A stretch of DNA of 64,000 nucleotides from contig CM042684.1 of assembly GCA_023614405.1 (NCBI GenBank), forward strand, positions 465,567,650 to 465,631,649, in the 5' to 3' direction. A model generated the notes under the pieces. The model made no database searches. It was given only the letters and a program-made list of their open reading frames with translations, and was not told the origin of the DNA. The stretch comes from Avena insularis. Its lineage: Eukaryota > Streptophyta > Magnoliopsida > Poales > Poaceae. A program made the translations under genes and the position numbers. This document shows, piece after piece, positions 12,460 through 25,827 of the stretch (within the stretch, counting starts at the first letter, position 1; every line of letters starts with the position of its first letter).

Positions 12460-15400
12460 TGTAACTACCTCAGTGAATTACGCTCCTAGTTACAAGCCTG
12501 GATGAGCGGAAATGGTTAAAATAGTACGGTGGGGCCCAAATGCCACTCACAGGTAGACCTTTCGGCCGTCCTAACCATTTCCAAACATCGGGACAAGAAC
12601 GGGCGGCATAATCGGCAGGCGAAGGGATCAACTACATACACAAGTGAGTATGTATGCAAGCCACCATACAATGGTGCTCAGAGTCATTCCATCTAAAAAG
12701 AAAGGAAATATTGCAACGCCATACGGCAAGATCCAAATATCCTAGATAGATATAATAGTTTAGGATATCTCCTCATACATCAAACATCAGAGTAGCGGTG
12801 AGCGGAAAAACAAGATCCGAGTACGGATAAGAAGCAAATCGGCATAAGATGCCCCATAAATAAACACATCCATACAGATCTCGCGGATCCCGTTCCCGAA
12901 TCTCTACACGAATGATCGTTGCCGCATCGTGTCTCCTCCACCCGATATCCATCTTGCGAGTTTACATTCATCTGAATCAAACAATTTATCGTGTGAGACC
13001 CTAGAATTTTCGGCAAGTCTTTATGCCTCTAAAGGGACACAACACAGGTGGCGAATTGCAGCAAAAGATAAACTATAACAATTCTATAGAAACTGCTAAC
13101 CATCCGCCTAACAGAGATGAGCGGATGTCCGTGAATAATAAGAACGATTATAATGGTAATATTAACAGATCCATCCTCCTCCTCGCTTACCGAGGAAGCG
13201 GACGAACAACCCCATCCGTTGGCGGTTTATTATCCATTCCATGAGTGTTGCACTATTTACTAGTCGGTACTTAGTCACATTAAAAGCGGTCCTTTAGTCA
13301 TTCTTGTCTATGATCGAAACTGTGCTCCAAGTCGTCCATAACCGGACACGGCTTTGAAAGTTTTACCTGCGAGGGTGCACAAATAACACACACTCGATCA
13401 ACCTCGGAAAAACCAAATCAAAACCAACAAGCGATCCGACAAAGCGATCACAGATTCAGAAATATTTCAGGGGCCACCCCATTAAGCTACCCAATGAAGC
13501 TGGCCGGCTACGAGACGGACTCAAGGTTTGTGTGGCTTATCAATGGGAACCCGAAAGTGTGGTGGGCTTGTCGATACAATGAGCGGGTCACGGCCCTAAG
13601 CGATGTACAGTCTGATTACCTCGCAATTTAAATAAAGCGATAAATCATGGCATAAATACAGGATAGTAAATAAAACCTCAAACTAGTTTGTGGCCCCAAG
13701 AAATAAGAATGAATCAAGCTCGGCTCGGGGTTCATAAGCCTCCCGGATGTGGATAGCGAATATTCAAGGAACAGGAATCAAGTACTCGGGGTCCTCACAG
13801 GACACAAGTGAGCCTGAAAAACCAAATAGCAAATATGGCTCACCGGTGCCACTTTCATTAGTTATCCCATTACTACTCAGGTTAAGTTGTTTAGGTACCT
13901 CGTTATCCATCAAACACTCACATACCCTACACATGCTGTTCTACGACTCGCATGGCTCAAACAACTCCTGTAGTAAAGGCTCATGGGATGGAGGAACAAG
14001 CTTCGGTGGGGTTTAAAAGTAAAGGCTATGCAAGATTTGGGATTGATTAATGCAATCGCGACTCAATGATGCAAGATTAAGATAGAGGCAATAGGTACTA
14101 TATGTATGCAAGCATGTGGTAGTGCTTGCTGGCAGCTAGTTGAAGTGAGAGAAGGATCTGGTAGTGCTCACAGGTCTCTTGATATATCCACCTTTCAGTC
14201 TATTATTAGAAGAAGAACCAAACAAACAAGGGCCAACATAAATAAAGTGCAAAAGCATATGAATAAAATGCAACAAGCAATCAATCCTGCCATGATGAAT
14301 GATGCACAATTTGCATGGCAATAAAGTAGCATGGCATGGGTGAGGTGTGGAATACAAGAAGAAACCATTTTATTGAGTTTTAGCCTCATTTTATCCTCAT
14401 ATTAGTTGTTGTATACATTATATTTATATGATGCATGCTTTAAAACAGAACATGGAATGCATAAACAGAAAGGTCTCGTCGAGCTAATCATTTTAGACAT
14501 ATCATTTGTTAAATTTGGAGTTGTAAAACAAAAGTTATTAATTAATTAAGGAAAAGGGCATTTTATTTGTAATTTTAATTAACTTGGAAATTAAAGTGTC
14601 CAAAATACATTTTGAATGGCATATTTGCATTCCTCACATTTTTCTGATTTCAAAACATATATTATTTGTATTATTTGGGTTTATAATTTAAAAGTTATTT
14701 GAAACAGATTTAAATTTGAATTTTAAAACAATTTTGAAAAGTTTAATTAAAACAGATAAACAGGAAAACTTTTCTTACTAATCCCAGATCTAGCCACAGC
14801 CACAGACGAGTGGGGCCAACGGTTGGGACAAGCAGCGCCTGGAAAAGCTTTTCTCACATGAGTGATCTACCCTCTGCGAATGGCAATTGGGCCAGAGCTA
14901 GGGCCCATCATCAATGAACGCCCGAGACTGCCAGTGGGGTTGTGATGGGCCTTGGGTTGAGGGTCTAAGAGGGGGCTCAAGCGCAAGAATGCAGGCGGTG
15001 ACAGTGGGAGTGGCTGAGGCGGCGAGCGACCGCGGCGTGATCGACCGAAGCTGGGGGGGCTTTTCTGCAACAACTACTGGGGGGTGTCTCCAGGTCTGAC
15101 GAAACTGAATTGTTTTCGAAAAACCGGCTAGCTGTGGCCAAACTTTCGAGGAGGATGGCGAGCGAACGAGCGAGAATCTGGCTAAGCCATAAAAACGAAA
15201 AACACAGATCCGACGAAGGGCTACAACTTTGGTATAAGGAGTTTCCTAAGGGGAGGCCTACCGCAACAGGGAAAACCTGATGAACAAAGGGGAATACACA
15301 CTGCAATCTGACGGTCGGCTAACTGCAGTGTCTCGTCCGACAGACAAACGCACGCGGCGAGCTGCCGCCACAATTTGAAGCGGGCTCGCCGATCTAGGGA

Positions 15401-17145
15401 ACCGATTGATGCTAGCGCAGAGGGGGGAAGGAGGTAGTGCTCACCTCGCCCGATTTCTGAAGGAAAACGAGGAAGGGGCGGCCGGGGTGACACCGGCGAT
15501 GGCGACAGAGGCGGTCCTGCTAGGCTGGACAAGGTTGCTGGCCAGGGTAGGTCTTGGCGGCGTTGGCTCCTTCCTGGCGCTCGCCTTGAGAAGGAAGAAG
15601 AGGGCACGACTCCGTGGCTCCGCTCCTCCTGTTGCTGGCCATGGCGGTCTCGCGGTACAGGGTCGGTGGCGTGGAAGGAAAAGAAAGGGATGGGGAAAAA
15701 CTAGGGTTTGAGGGCCTCGGCTTGGGGATAAGGAGGGAGGCTGGTGGGGGTGCGGTGTGACGAGGAAGACGGAGGTGGACGGGGACCTGCTCGGCGACTG
15801 CTTTCCGTCTTCTGTCGAGAGAGAACAAGGCGAGACGGCGTCAGGCAAAGCGGAGAAGAGGAACAGCTGTGGCGTCGGTGCTGAAGCGGTACGGGCTGGG
15901 GAAAAGGCCGGCTGGGGAAGTGGGCCGGGAGATGGGCCGCGACAGGGGAAGGCTACGTCGGTGGGCTGCTGCTCTTTAATCTTGCCATAAGGTTTTTCCT
16001 CTCTTTAACTTTTTTTTTATTTTAACAAAAACTGTTTTGATTTGTCTTGTTTTGTTGCAGGTTTAAACAAACCTAAGAAATACCTCTTTTTGGAAGCTTT
16101 TGCAAATTTGATGAAGAACAGAGATAGCTATGGAGAGAGGGGAAAAGGTTTAGGGTTTAGAAAGAGAGATTAGGTTGAGTGGTTTTCTTTTGACAAGATC
16201 AAGCGAGAACATGCCAAGCTCAACAAGATCTAGACAAGAAAAATAGAGGGTGAGAAAAAGGTGGTGAGGGTATGGATGGAGATGGTTATAGGGTTTTAGA
16301 TGCTTGCATGCATCAAGCAAGATCAAGCATAAGAGGGGTAGAGAGAGCTATGGGGAAGATCCACTCAAGATTCAAATAAAAACCAAAAGGCTAGAATGTG
16401 GTGGTTCTTGCATGGCCCTTGCAAGACAATTAATGCCATGCTTATTCTTGTGAAAACAATAATATTTACATGGCATTATTCCTATGCATTCCCAAAAGTG
16501 GAATTAAGCCAAGCAAAAGAATTAAAAGGATGCTCCATGTGGAGTAGATGGAGATGAACATATTTGAATAGAAATGGGACTTGCTAGTGTGTAGGTGCCA
16601 CTAGGTATTTAGTAAGCCCAAAAATATCCCAACATGATAATAACCCCAAGACAACCCATATGGAAGCTAGGAAAAAGGTTTCACTCACAAGGCATGCAAA
16701 GGTGGCCATGTGGCTCTCATAAACCAATTTGTGGAAACCATATGGTGCATATATGAGAGCATGTGGAGAAAGAATTGGATCCATCCCAACCCACATGAGC
16801 TAGAGGTAAAACCAAATAAATTGCAATGCTCATATATGGTGGAATGGTGGAATGATAGGGTGATGACAAGAAAAGGTGGTGGAGTTGAATAAAAGATATG
16901 CCCCCAACTCAACTTGGGCATTAAACAATATATCAACAACCAAATACAATATCAAGAGGTAAATACAATTAACAATGCTTATGAGAGAAGAACCAAATCA
17001 AAAGGGTTTTATATGATGCTCAAATGCAAGGTGGCATGATGACATGAGCATGATATAATTATGATGCAACAATTATATATATGAAGTAGCCATTATATTA
17101 CTAGACCAAGTAGCATTACAATTGTTAGACAATTGGGATGCTACA
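12460..17145 (-). repeat. LARD 5' LTR (right copy)
   Basis: 4686 bp, the partner of 4675-9424. It is shorter by 64 bp, mainly through clustered 1-6 base losses at about 12790-13660, 14820-15030 and 15570-15600. A block near 15975 also lacks about 14 bp, including the intron-like donor. Between those blocks the copies differ only at scattered bases. Confidence 0.9.
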
Positions 17146-17150
17146 GTGGT
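17146..17150. repeat. LARD target-site duplication, right
   Basis: GTGGT immediately after the LARD terminus, identical to 4670-4674. Confidence 0.92.
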
Positions 17151-17855
17151 TCTGCATGTGATATTGGAATATTGCAAGGGGCTATATGTGAATGTTTGTT
17201 AATTAAAGTAATTAACAAAATTCTGAATAAATTTAATAAAAAGAGTTTTATTAAATGAGAGATCATTAAATTTGGAGAAATTTAATGCATTTAAAGTGGA
17301 GACTTTAAAAGGGAATGTGAAGAGGCATTTTAATGTGGAGGGGTTACCACCACATGAATGGGGGAGGTGAGGGGTCACCCCCCCATGCGTCGGCCATGGA
17401 GAGAGGGGGCACCCCCTCCTCCTATAAAAAGGCCACTCATTCCCTCCTTCATCCTCACACCTCCTTGTGAAGGATCTCTCTCCCCCTCTAGAATTATTCC
17501 CCCATGGTCTCGGATTAGCGAGATACATGTTCCCGGTGGCATTTTGTCTGGAAGGAGTTGCTGCTTTCGCTGGATCGCTGGAGCGAGGAGGTGGAGGTTG
17601 TCCGGTGTCTTGAACGTGTGTGCGAGTGCGGATGCGCCGCTGAGTTGCGGCGCTCGGACTTCCACACGATCTTGAGATCGGCAAGCGTACGACTACATCA
17701 ACCACGAGTTCCTACTCGTTAACAAAACTCGTTGTCTTCGAGGGTAAGTTCTCCATGGATGTATGTCCACCCGTTGCTCTGTATCTAGTAGATAGATCTT
17801 GGCATATAGTTCTCATCGTAGGAAATTTTTTGTTTTCTATGCTGCAGACCCAACA
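17151..17855 (+). repeat. copia 3' LTR, right part with promoter and R/U5
   Basis: Continues the interrupted LTR beyond the LARD. It contains the core promoter, a leader with short CT-rich stretches, and the typical LTR 3' end (GTAGGAAATTTTT, then GACCCAACA). It joins Tat-gypsy integrase sequence at 17856. Confidence 0.88.
17422..17430 (+). promoter_or_regulatory. TATA box of the copia LTR
   Basis: CTATAAAAA in a GC-rich context about 430 bp before the LTR end, the position of the U3/R promoter in Angela/BARE LTRs. Confidence 0.7.
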
Positions 17856-18343
17856 CATAGCCCCCTCGTGAGGACTTTGGGAGCTTGCCGACCATGTCGA
17901 ACCCCCACTGCGCAAAGGGCCAAGCCAATGGTATTGGCCGGAGTTCCGCGCCAGGTCCGTGCGGTTTGTCTGTGAATCACTGGCAAGCATTACAGCGCTG
18001 GACGATGTCCTTGGTGTCACGCATGGCCGTGGGCTAGTAGAATCCAGCTCGTAGAGCTTTGGCGACTAGGGCGTGACTGCCAGCATGGTGCCCACAACTT
18101 CCTTCATGGATGTCGAGGAGGACGGCCCGTCCGTCCGCGTTGGAGACACACCGTTGGAGTACTCCTATGATGCTACGCTTATATAGTTAACCTTTGATGA
18201 CGGCGAATGCCTTGGATCTCCGCGCGATGTGTCACGCGTCAGTCGGGTTGTCAGGCAGCCTCTTGCTTAGAAGATATGTGATGTAGGGTTGAGTCCAAGA
18301 TGGCTCGATCATCATGACACCCATTGGTCCCTCGAGTCCTATG
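17856..18343 (-). pseudogene. Tat gypsy integrase, N-terminal part
   Basis: Minus-strand translation gives the HHCC zinc-binding region (histidines in HEGSCGHHAGSHAL, then RCNACQ) and the core entry WPFAQWGFDMVGKLPKSS with the first catalytic Asp. Two stops interrupt it: a TAG at a Trp position (FY*PTAMRD) and a TGA right after NACQ, each one G-to-A or C-to-T change from sense. The copia insertion at 17855 removes the rest. Confidence 0.85.
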
Positions 18344-18348
18344 TCAAG
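18344..18348. repeat. TSD of the WHAM-like minus element, left
   Basis: TCAAG, identical to 32493-32497. It fixes the left end of the insertion at 18349, 46 bp further out than the first CTACATCA candidate terminus. Confidence 0.85.
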
Positions 18349-19980
18349 TGATGGCTCAATGCACGGCGCCCAGAAAAATGCTTGATGGCGGTGTTGATGT
18401 AGAGCTCGTTGGGAACCCCAAGAGGAAGGTATGATGAGCAAAGCAGCAAGTTTCCCTCAGTTATTAAACCAAGGTTTAATCGAACCAGTAAGAGCAAGGA
18501 AACACCCCAAAGGTGTTACTAGCTGAGCTTTGGCAGGGCGCACTACCGGTACTAGTAGCAACGTGGAGACCTGCACAACACAACCATAGAACTTTGTCCC
18601 CAACTTGCGATGAGGTTGTCAATCTCACCGTGTTTTGCGGAAAACAAACGATTAAACATATCGAATGGAAAGAAGTAAAAGTTTGCAGAAAGTAAACACA
18701 AAGAAGTAAACAGTTTATATATTGTATGTAAAAGACAAGGACCGGGATCCATAGTTCACTAGAGGTGGCTCTCCTTAAGATAGATAACATGCTGGGTGAA
18801 CAAATTACAGTGGGGAAATTGACAAACACCGAGAAAGCAATACATGCATATACTAATCATCTTGACTCCTTTGAGACTTGATTGGGCATTACAACATAAT
18901 ACATAGACCGCCATCCAACTGCATCTATGACTAATAATCCACCTTCAGGTTATCATCCGAACCCCCTCTAGTATTAAGTTGCAAGCAACAGATTATTGCT
19001 TTACGAACTGCGTGTAAAGTAAACAATACGATTGTTCTATGAACAAAGGATTGTTGTTTTATCCCTAGTAGCAACAGCACATCTAGTACCTTAGAGATTT
19101 CTGTCACTTCCCCAGATTACCAGAGGCATGAACCCACTATCGAGCATAAATACTAACTCTTGGAGTTGCTAGCATCTACTTGGCCAACATAGCTACTAAC
19201 AACGGAAAGCATGCAAGATCACAAATAACAAAGACATGATAGAATCAATAATCAATCTAAAATAGCATCTCAATATCCATCGGATCCCCGCAAACACAAC
19301 ATGTATGAATTACAAAAAGATGATCTTGATCACGAACGGAGCTCACAAGATCTAAACATGAAAGCACAAAGGAGGAGAACCAGCCATCTAGCTACTACAT
19401 GGATCCGTAGTCCAAGTATGAACTACTCACGCATCACACCGAAGGTTTGCATGGTGATGAAGAAGGCCTCTAGGGTGAATTCCCCTCTCCGGCAGGGTGC
19501 CGGGAAGAGCTTCAGATCCCTCCCGATCTAGGGATGGAGATGACGGCGGCTACAGACTCTTTCGTGGATTTTTGATCGGGCACTTAGGGTTTACGTCCCG
19601 AGGGCAATATATAGTGGGAAGGAGAGGCCGAGGGGGTGCCGAGAGCGGCCACACCACCGCCTGGCACGGGCCAGACCTGACCGCGTGGCCAGGTGGTGTG
19701 GTGGCCCCTTGGCCCCTCTCCGTCTCGTATTTTGGCACTTGATGACATCCGGAAAAATAGGCACTTTGGGTTTTGTCCCGTCCAATTCCGAGAATATTCA
19801 TTTTCTGACTTTCCTGGAACCAAAAAGAGCAGAAAATAGGCAGCTGGCATTGTGGCTCTTGTTAATAGGTTAGTCCAAAAAATCATATGAAAAGTACTCC
19901 AAAGTTGGAACAAAACACAAGAAAGTGGATAAAACCAAGCATGGAACATCAAAAATTATAGATACATTTGCAATGTATCA
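18349..19980 (-). repeat. WHAM-like 3' LTR (minus element)
   Basis: 1632 bp; minus strand runs TGATACATTG to GAGCCATCA. It is preceded (right side) by the PPT AAGCTTGGGGATGT. The last 46 bp contain a copy of the PBS neighbourhood. Confidence 0.88.
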
Positions 19981-22700
19981 ACATCCCCAAGCTTAACTCA
20001 TGCTCGTCCTCGAGTAGGTAAGTGATCAAAAGAAAGAATAATTTTTTAGGTGACATGCACCATCAAAGATTTGATCAAAGTATTTGTAAAACATTCAAAG
20101 CTGGGATCATAGTACTTCAATCATAACATGAAAGACAAAGTTCTAGCAATAAGACAAAGAAACTATGATGCAACATGAAAAGGCACAAACAAAAGATTCA
20201 TGAATAACAATGCTTTGCAAGACGTTTGTTTGTTTCACATAAAGAAAACATAGCATAATAGTATTCAGCTTGTGCCTCAATAGAGTAGCAAATATAAATG
20301 CATAGGACACCTTCAAAGTTCATAAGAGTGACTAGATACAATAGTTTAAAACAAGCAATATCAAGTTATGCATCAATCAACTAGTCTTGGGACAATGCAC
20401 ATAAAACTAAGAATGGCCACTATGCTCTCAAAGTAGGTGCTTAAAGATAGAAGGTGGAGACTCAATATAATGGTGGAAGAACGACCTTTTTAGAAGGAAG
20501 TAGGGATTCAAGTCTCATAAAGAGCTTCCAAAAATATGGTACTTATAGCTTTCATCTCTCATTGCCCCTATCATAAGCATCTTTTAGGTGATTAAGGTTA
20601 AAGTGACACAACTAAGAGGATGTGCTTGACAAGTTATAAACCGAAATCTCATGCCCCTTACTTACGAAGACCGATCCTCATGCTACTCAACTTCAGTCAT
20701 GAGTAAGCTCTTGTCATTGTAAGTATATGTGTATCATTAAGAACTGCCAACGGGGTACCCCTTGCACATGATACGGGAGCTTTCCAATAATCAAAATGAC
20801 AAGGCAAGCAGACAATGAGCATCTCAGGGATCTTTTTATTTGCTATTTGCATAGGTTTTTATTGAGGATGCTTCATAGAATGCTCATTATGGTGATGCTG
20901 CAAGTTTCCACCATGATTAGGCATGGCTTAGGCTAGCGGCCCAGGCGTTTCTCTAACACACATACAAACTCCATGATCTTACAAGTTCCACTTTTATTTC
21001 ACACCGTCGGGATCCATAAGCAAAAGAACATGATATCAACGGGGTACAAAGTACAAGTGCGATGTTGAAAGTGTTCCCCATGAAACATGGTTCTGCTAAT
21101 TTCAACTTATAAAGCGCAAGCATATACGCAACAAAGAAGGACCCAATGGTTCAAGTTTATTAGATGCAAAAAGTAAAGTGTGCCATCAAGTTCATGAGAG
21201 CTTTAATCACTAGTTTTCTCATAACAAGTTTAATTTGGAAGGTAAAAAAAAGCATGAATATACTTGGAATAGCATAAGCTAGTAGGTAGGTATGGTGGAC
21301 TCTTTGGAATAACTTGGTTTAGGGAGTTGGATGCATGAGTGGAACTCATACTTTGTTGTGGAGGCTAGCAAAAGATTGGGAGCAACAAACTAAGAGAGCA
21401 ATAATGGCCATAATCATGCAGAGCGACAAAACATCATTGACCAAAGCATAAAGTGATACTAAAATTTGAAAACTAAAGGATCATAAAGGCTATGGTGACT
21501 TGGGATAGTCATAACATGGTGTGAGCATGCGCCAAGTCAACCCAAATAAAGCATCAAAGGAGAATACCACTATACTATGCTTTAATATGCTAAAACAACG
21601 CATGATTCATCCAAGGAACATTAAGCAACCTCAATTGTTTATAACAAGTCATGCTACAGCAAAGAATACTAAGCATAAAGCCAAAACAATATCAGGCATG
21701 ACATGACAGAGCATAGGCCACAGTCAAAAACAAGCTCTTTTTACCACATAAGTATGAACTTTCCTACTTTTTTCCAAACCAAACCAAACTTTTTGCAAAC
21801 CAATGTATGAAAGAGGGGGTCCAACAAATTTATTCAGAAAACTAAGCAAACAAAAGCAAACAAAAGCAAACAGAAAACCAAAATGAAAACGAAAAAGAAG
21901 ACGCTCCAAGAACAACACAATTGTGCATGAAACAATAAAAATGAAGCGTTTGGAAGAAACCTGGGATTTTTATTGATGAAGAACGGAATGCCTTGGGCAT
22001 CCCCAAGATTTGACGCTTGTACTTCTTGGATATTTCTTGGGGTGACACGCGTGGCATCCCCAAGCTTGAGCTTTAGTCCATCCTTCATCTCGTTACTCAT
22101 TCCTTCCATACACCTAAAAAATTTCCTTCATACAAAACTTCACACAATCTTTATTAGCAACATTAGTGCACTCAAGATAAATAGGTCTTAAGGTTCAGTT
22201 ATAACACCAAATAAACTTCCATTAGAACACTATCTACTGTATCACTTCCCTCAAAAATCACAATTCCCCAAAAGAACTCAAAAAGGAACCAACAAAAAGC
22301 AAATGCAGAAAATGGCAGAAATCTGTCAAAACAGACCAGCAGGTAAAGACGATTTTTTTTGAAGATCTTCTGTTGCTCAAATCAAAAAGTGTTGAACTAA
22401 CGAAAGTTAGGTAACAACCTGGGGCCGAAGCACAAAACATTACAGCTCAATCCGACATACAGAGCTCTCTCACGAATTTTTACGGTGAAGCACAAAAATC
22501 TGTTTCGGAACAGCAACTTTCCCAATCATTACTTCTCTCTCATTAGAGGTTACTCTTGGCACAAAAAGCAAATAAAAAGGATAAGGAGAAGTTATTACTG
22601 AAGTAATAACTTCCAAGACTCAACTAAAACTTTTGGGTTATCTCCCAATAAGTACTTTTCTTTAACGCCTTTAAGTTAGGCATAAGAAGCAAAGAAAGAA
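19981..22700 (-). other. WHAM-like 3' spacer, non-coding (minus copy)
   Basis: About 2.7 kb between the protease stop and the PPT, where autonomous relatives keep pol. No coding motif. Inverted counterpart of 27246-29942, aligned over nearly its whole length. A GGAATGCC / GGCATCCCC hairpin lies at 21985-22004. Confidence 0.8.
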
Positions 22701-24198
22701 TCAAGTGTTCTCAAATGAAGAAGCATTAAAACCAAATTTTGTTTTCATAGGAGAAGCAAAAGAAATCTTTTCTCTCTTTTTAGGGAAGTGTTCTATACCT
22801 TTCTTGAGTGGAAGTTGGTATTTAATGGTGCCTTATTTCATATCAATGATGGCACCAACAGTTATAAGAAAAGGTCTTCCCAAAGTAATAGGACAAGAAG
22901 CATTGCATTCAACATCCAAAACATAGAAATCAACGGGGACATAGGCATTGTTAACCATAATAAGAACATCATTAAGACTCCCATGAGTTTCTTTTTAGCA
23001 TTATCATCAAGTGGGACATTTAAATAACAATCTTCAAGTGGAGGCAAATCAAGCATATCATAAATCCTTCTAGGCATAATAGAAACACTACTATCAAGAT
23101 CACATAAAGCTTTGAAATCAAAGTCATTCACTTTCATATTAATGATGGGTTCCCAACCATCTTCTTGTTTATTAGGAATAGAAGCTTTATGTTTCATCTT
23201 TTCTTCTTTAATCTTTATGAGAGCATCAGTAATGTGTTTTGTAAAGGCCATGTTCATAGCACTAGCATTAGGACTTTTAGCAAGCTTTTGTAGGAACTTA
23301 ATAACTTCAGAGATATTACAACCTCAAGGTCAAAATCAAATTTATCATCTAAAGTAGTAGAACTATTACTAGCCTTAACACTAGTGGTGGTGATAGTAGA
23401 AACACTGATGTTTCTAGCAATTTCATCTTCTCTTTCCCACTTAGCATGTAATTTAGCTAATAGTCTAACATTTTCATCAATTCTTACTTGTATAGCATTA
23501 GTAGCTGCAAAGGGATTCTCATTAGTTTCAGGTTTAGTAGCCATTTTATTAATCAATGAAGATTGAGCTTCAGACAAAGATGATATTCTTCTTTCAGCAT
23601 TAGAGAGTTTCAATTGTAAACTAGGAATTTCCCTATTTAGACTCTCAAGTTGATGGCTAATGTTCTTCAAGATGATAGATTGTTCCTCCATAGTTTTAGT
23701 GAATAGTTTATTTTGCTCATATTGCATTTGCATGAAGTTTTTAGTGTCTCTTTCAACTTCTAAAATTCTTCCTTCACTAGGTAATCCAGGTTTACCACTA
23801 TAACCATAAGTATTATTAGGAGGGTAGGGCCTATAATTGTTGTTACCATAAGTATTGTTGCCAAAATTATTATTTCTTATGAAGTTCACGTCAACTTGCT
23901 CTTCTTGAGCAACTAAAGAAGCCAAAGGAACATTATTTGGATCAATATGGGCTTTCCCATTAACAAGCATAGACATAATAATATCAATCTTATCACTCAA
24001 GGAGGAAGTTTCCTCAATAGAATTTACCTTCCTACCTTGTGGAGCTCTCTCAGTATGCCATTCAGAATAATTAACCATCATATTGTCCAGAAGTTTCATT
24101 GCAGCACCCAAAGTAATGGTCATAAAGGTACCTCTAGCAGCAGAGTCCAATAGGTTCCTTGAAGAATAGTTCAATCCTGCATAAAAAGTTTGGATGAT
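22701..24198 (-). pseudogene. WHAM-like gag (C-terminal part) and protease, frameshifted
   Basis: Minus-strand frame 24174-23254 carries the middle and C-terminal gag: GAAMKLLDNMMVNYSEWHTER, an Asn-rich stretch with NNNYRPYPPNN, and a heptad-like segment (KNISHQLESLNREIPSL). A frameshift near 23320 separates it from the protease part (23257-22862, CDLDSSVSIMPRRIYDML, with more shifts to the stop at 22703). It retains about 0.8 kb that the plus-strand relative lost. The N-terminal capsid part is missing. Confidence 0.82.
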
Positions 24199-25827
24199 TG
24201 ATACATTGCAAATGTATCTATAATTTTTGATGTTCCATGCTTGGTTTTATCCACTTTCTTGTGTTTTGTTCCAACTTTGGAGAACTTTTCATATGATTCC
24301 TTGGACTAACCTATTAACAAGAGCCACAGTGCCAGCTGCCTGTTTTTTGCTGTTTTTGGTTCCAGGAAAGTCACAAAATGAATATTCTCGGAATTGGACG
24401 GGACAAAAGCCAAAGTGCCTATTTTTCCGGATGTCATCAAGTGCCAAAATACGAGACGGAGAGGGGCCAAGGGGCCACCACACCACCTGGCCGCGCGGTG
24501 CAGCCTGGACCACGCCAGGGGGTGGTGAGGCCATCCCTGGCACCCCCTCGGCCTCTCCTTCCGACTATAAGATGCCCTCAGGACGTATACCCTAAGTACC
24601 CGATCAAAAATCCACGAAAGAGTCTATAGCCGTCGTCATCTCCATCCCTAGATCGGGAGGGATCTGAAGCTCTTCCCGGCACCCTACCGGAGAGGGGAAT
24701 TCACCCTGGAGGCCTTCTTCATCATCATGCAAGCCTCCGGTGTGATGCGTGAGTAGTTCATCCTTGGACTACGGATCCATGTAGTAGCTAGATGGCTAGT
24801 TCTCCTCCTTTGTGCTTTCATGTTTAGATCTTGTGAGCTCCGTTCATGATCAAGATCATCTATTTGTAATTCATACATGTTGTGTTTGCGGGGATCCGAT
24901 GGATATTGAGATGGTATTTCAGATTGATTATTGATTCTATCATGTCTTTGTTATTTGAGATCTTGCATGCTTTCCGTTGTTAGTAGCTATCTTGGCCAAG
25001 TAGATGCTAGCAACTCCAAGAGTTAGTATTTATGCTCGATAGTGGGTTCATGCCTCTGGTAATCTGGGGAAGTGACATAAATCTCTAAGGTACTAGATGT
25101 GCTGTTGCTACTAGGGAGAAAACAACAATCCTTTGTTCATAGAACAATCGTATTGTTTACTTTACACGCAGTTCGTAAAGCAATAATCTGTTGCTTGCAA
25201 CTTAATACTGGAGGGGGTTCGGATGATAACCTGAAGGTGGATTATTAGTCATAGATGCAGTTGGATGGCGGTCTATGTATTATGTTGTAATGCCCAATCA
25301 AGTCTCAAAGGAGTCAAGATGATTAGTATATGCATGTATTGCTTTCTCGATGTTTGTCAATTGCCCCGCTGTAATTTGTTTACCCAGCATGTTATCTATC
25401 TAAGGAGAGCCACCTCTAGTGAACTATGGATCCCGGTCCTTGTCTTTACATACAATCTACAATATTTTACTGCTTTGTGTTTACTTTCTGCAAACTTTTA
25501 CTTCTTTCCATTCGATACGTTTAATCCTTTGTTTTCCGCAAAACACGGTGAGATTGACAACCTCATCGCAAGTTGGGGACAAAGTTCTGTGGCTGTGTTG
25601 TGCAGGTCTCCACGTTGCTACTAGCACCGGTAGTGCGCCCTGCCAAAGCTCAGCTAGTAACACCTTTGGGGTGTTTCCTTGCTCCTACTGGTTCGATTAA
25701 ACCTTGGTTTCATAACTGAGGGAAACTTGCTGCTGTGCTCATCATACCTTCCTCTTGGGGTTCCCAACAAGCTCTACATCAACACCGCCATCAAGCGATT
25801 TTCTGGGCGCCGTGCATTGAGCCATCA
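24199..25827 (+). repeat. WHAM-like 5' LTR (plus element)
   Basis: 1629 bp, TGATACATTG to GAGCCATCA with TGAT/ATCA ends. The end was set by the TCAAG-bounded terminus of the 18349 copy. A possible TATA (CTATAAGAT) is at 24564-24572. Confidence 0.85.

Larger units (their letters stand above)
4675..17145 (-). mobile_element. Complete LARD (Sukkula-like non-autonomous LTR retrotransposon)
   Basis: Two direct repeats of 4750 and 4686 bp flank a 3035-bp interior without gag or pol. Orientation is minus: read that way the LTR runs TGTAGCATCCC to GTAGTTACA, is followed by a tRNA-Met type PBS (ATTGGTATCAGAGCC), and the interior ends in a PPT (AGTGGGGGAGAGT). LTRs over 4 kb around a 3 to 3.5 kb non-coding core define large retrotransposon derivatives such as barley Sukkula. 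Replication would need proteins supplied by another gypsy element. The family name is by architecture only. Confidence 0.9.
1..17855 (+). mobile_element. Angela/BARE-like Ty1-copia retrotransposon, 5' end outside window, split by a LARD
   Basis: Order is gag, protease, integrase, RT, RNase H, PPT, 3' LTR, as in Ty1/copia. The LTR begins TGAAGGAAATATGCCC, very like the Angela/BARE/WIS LTR start, and ends with a CGTAGGAAATTTTT-type tail and CCCAACA. Without the LARD the 3' LTR is about 1.65 kb, normal for this family. The 5' LTR and gag start lie left of the window. The element sits in the integrase of a minus-strand Tat gypsy (17856 onward). Its own TSD cannot be checked; the right candidate is CATAG at 17856-17860. 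Confidence 0.9.

Noticed and set aside
18395..18400. WHAM-like LTR end at the first CTACATCA (minus strand)
   Set aside because: The matching TCAAG duplications place the end at 18349 instead.
22700..23360. Plus-strand frames opposite the WHAM-like protease
   Set aside because: Mirror of the gag-protease coding strand; no domain of their own.
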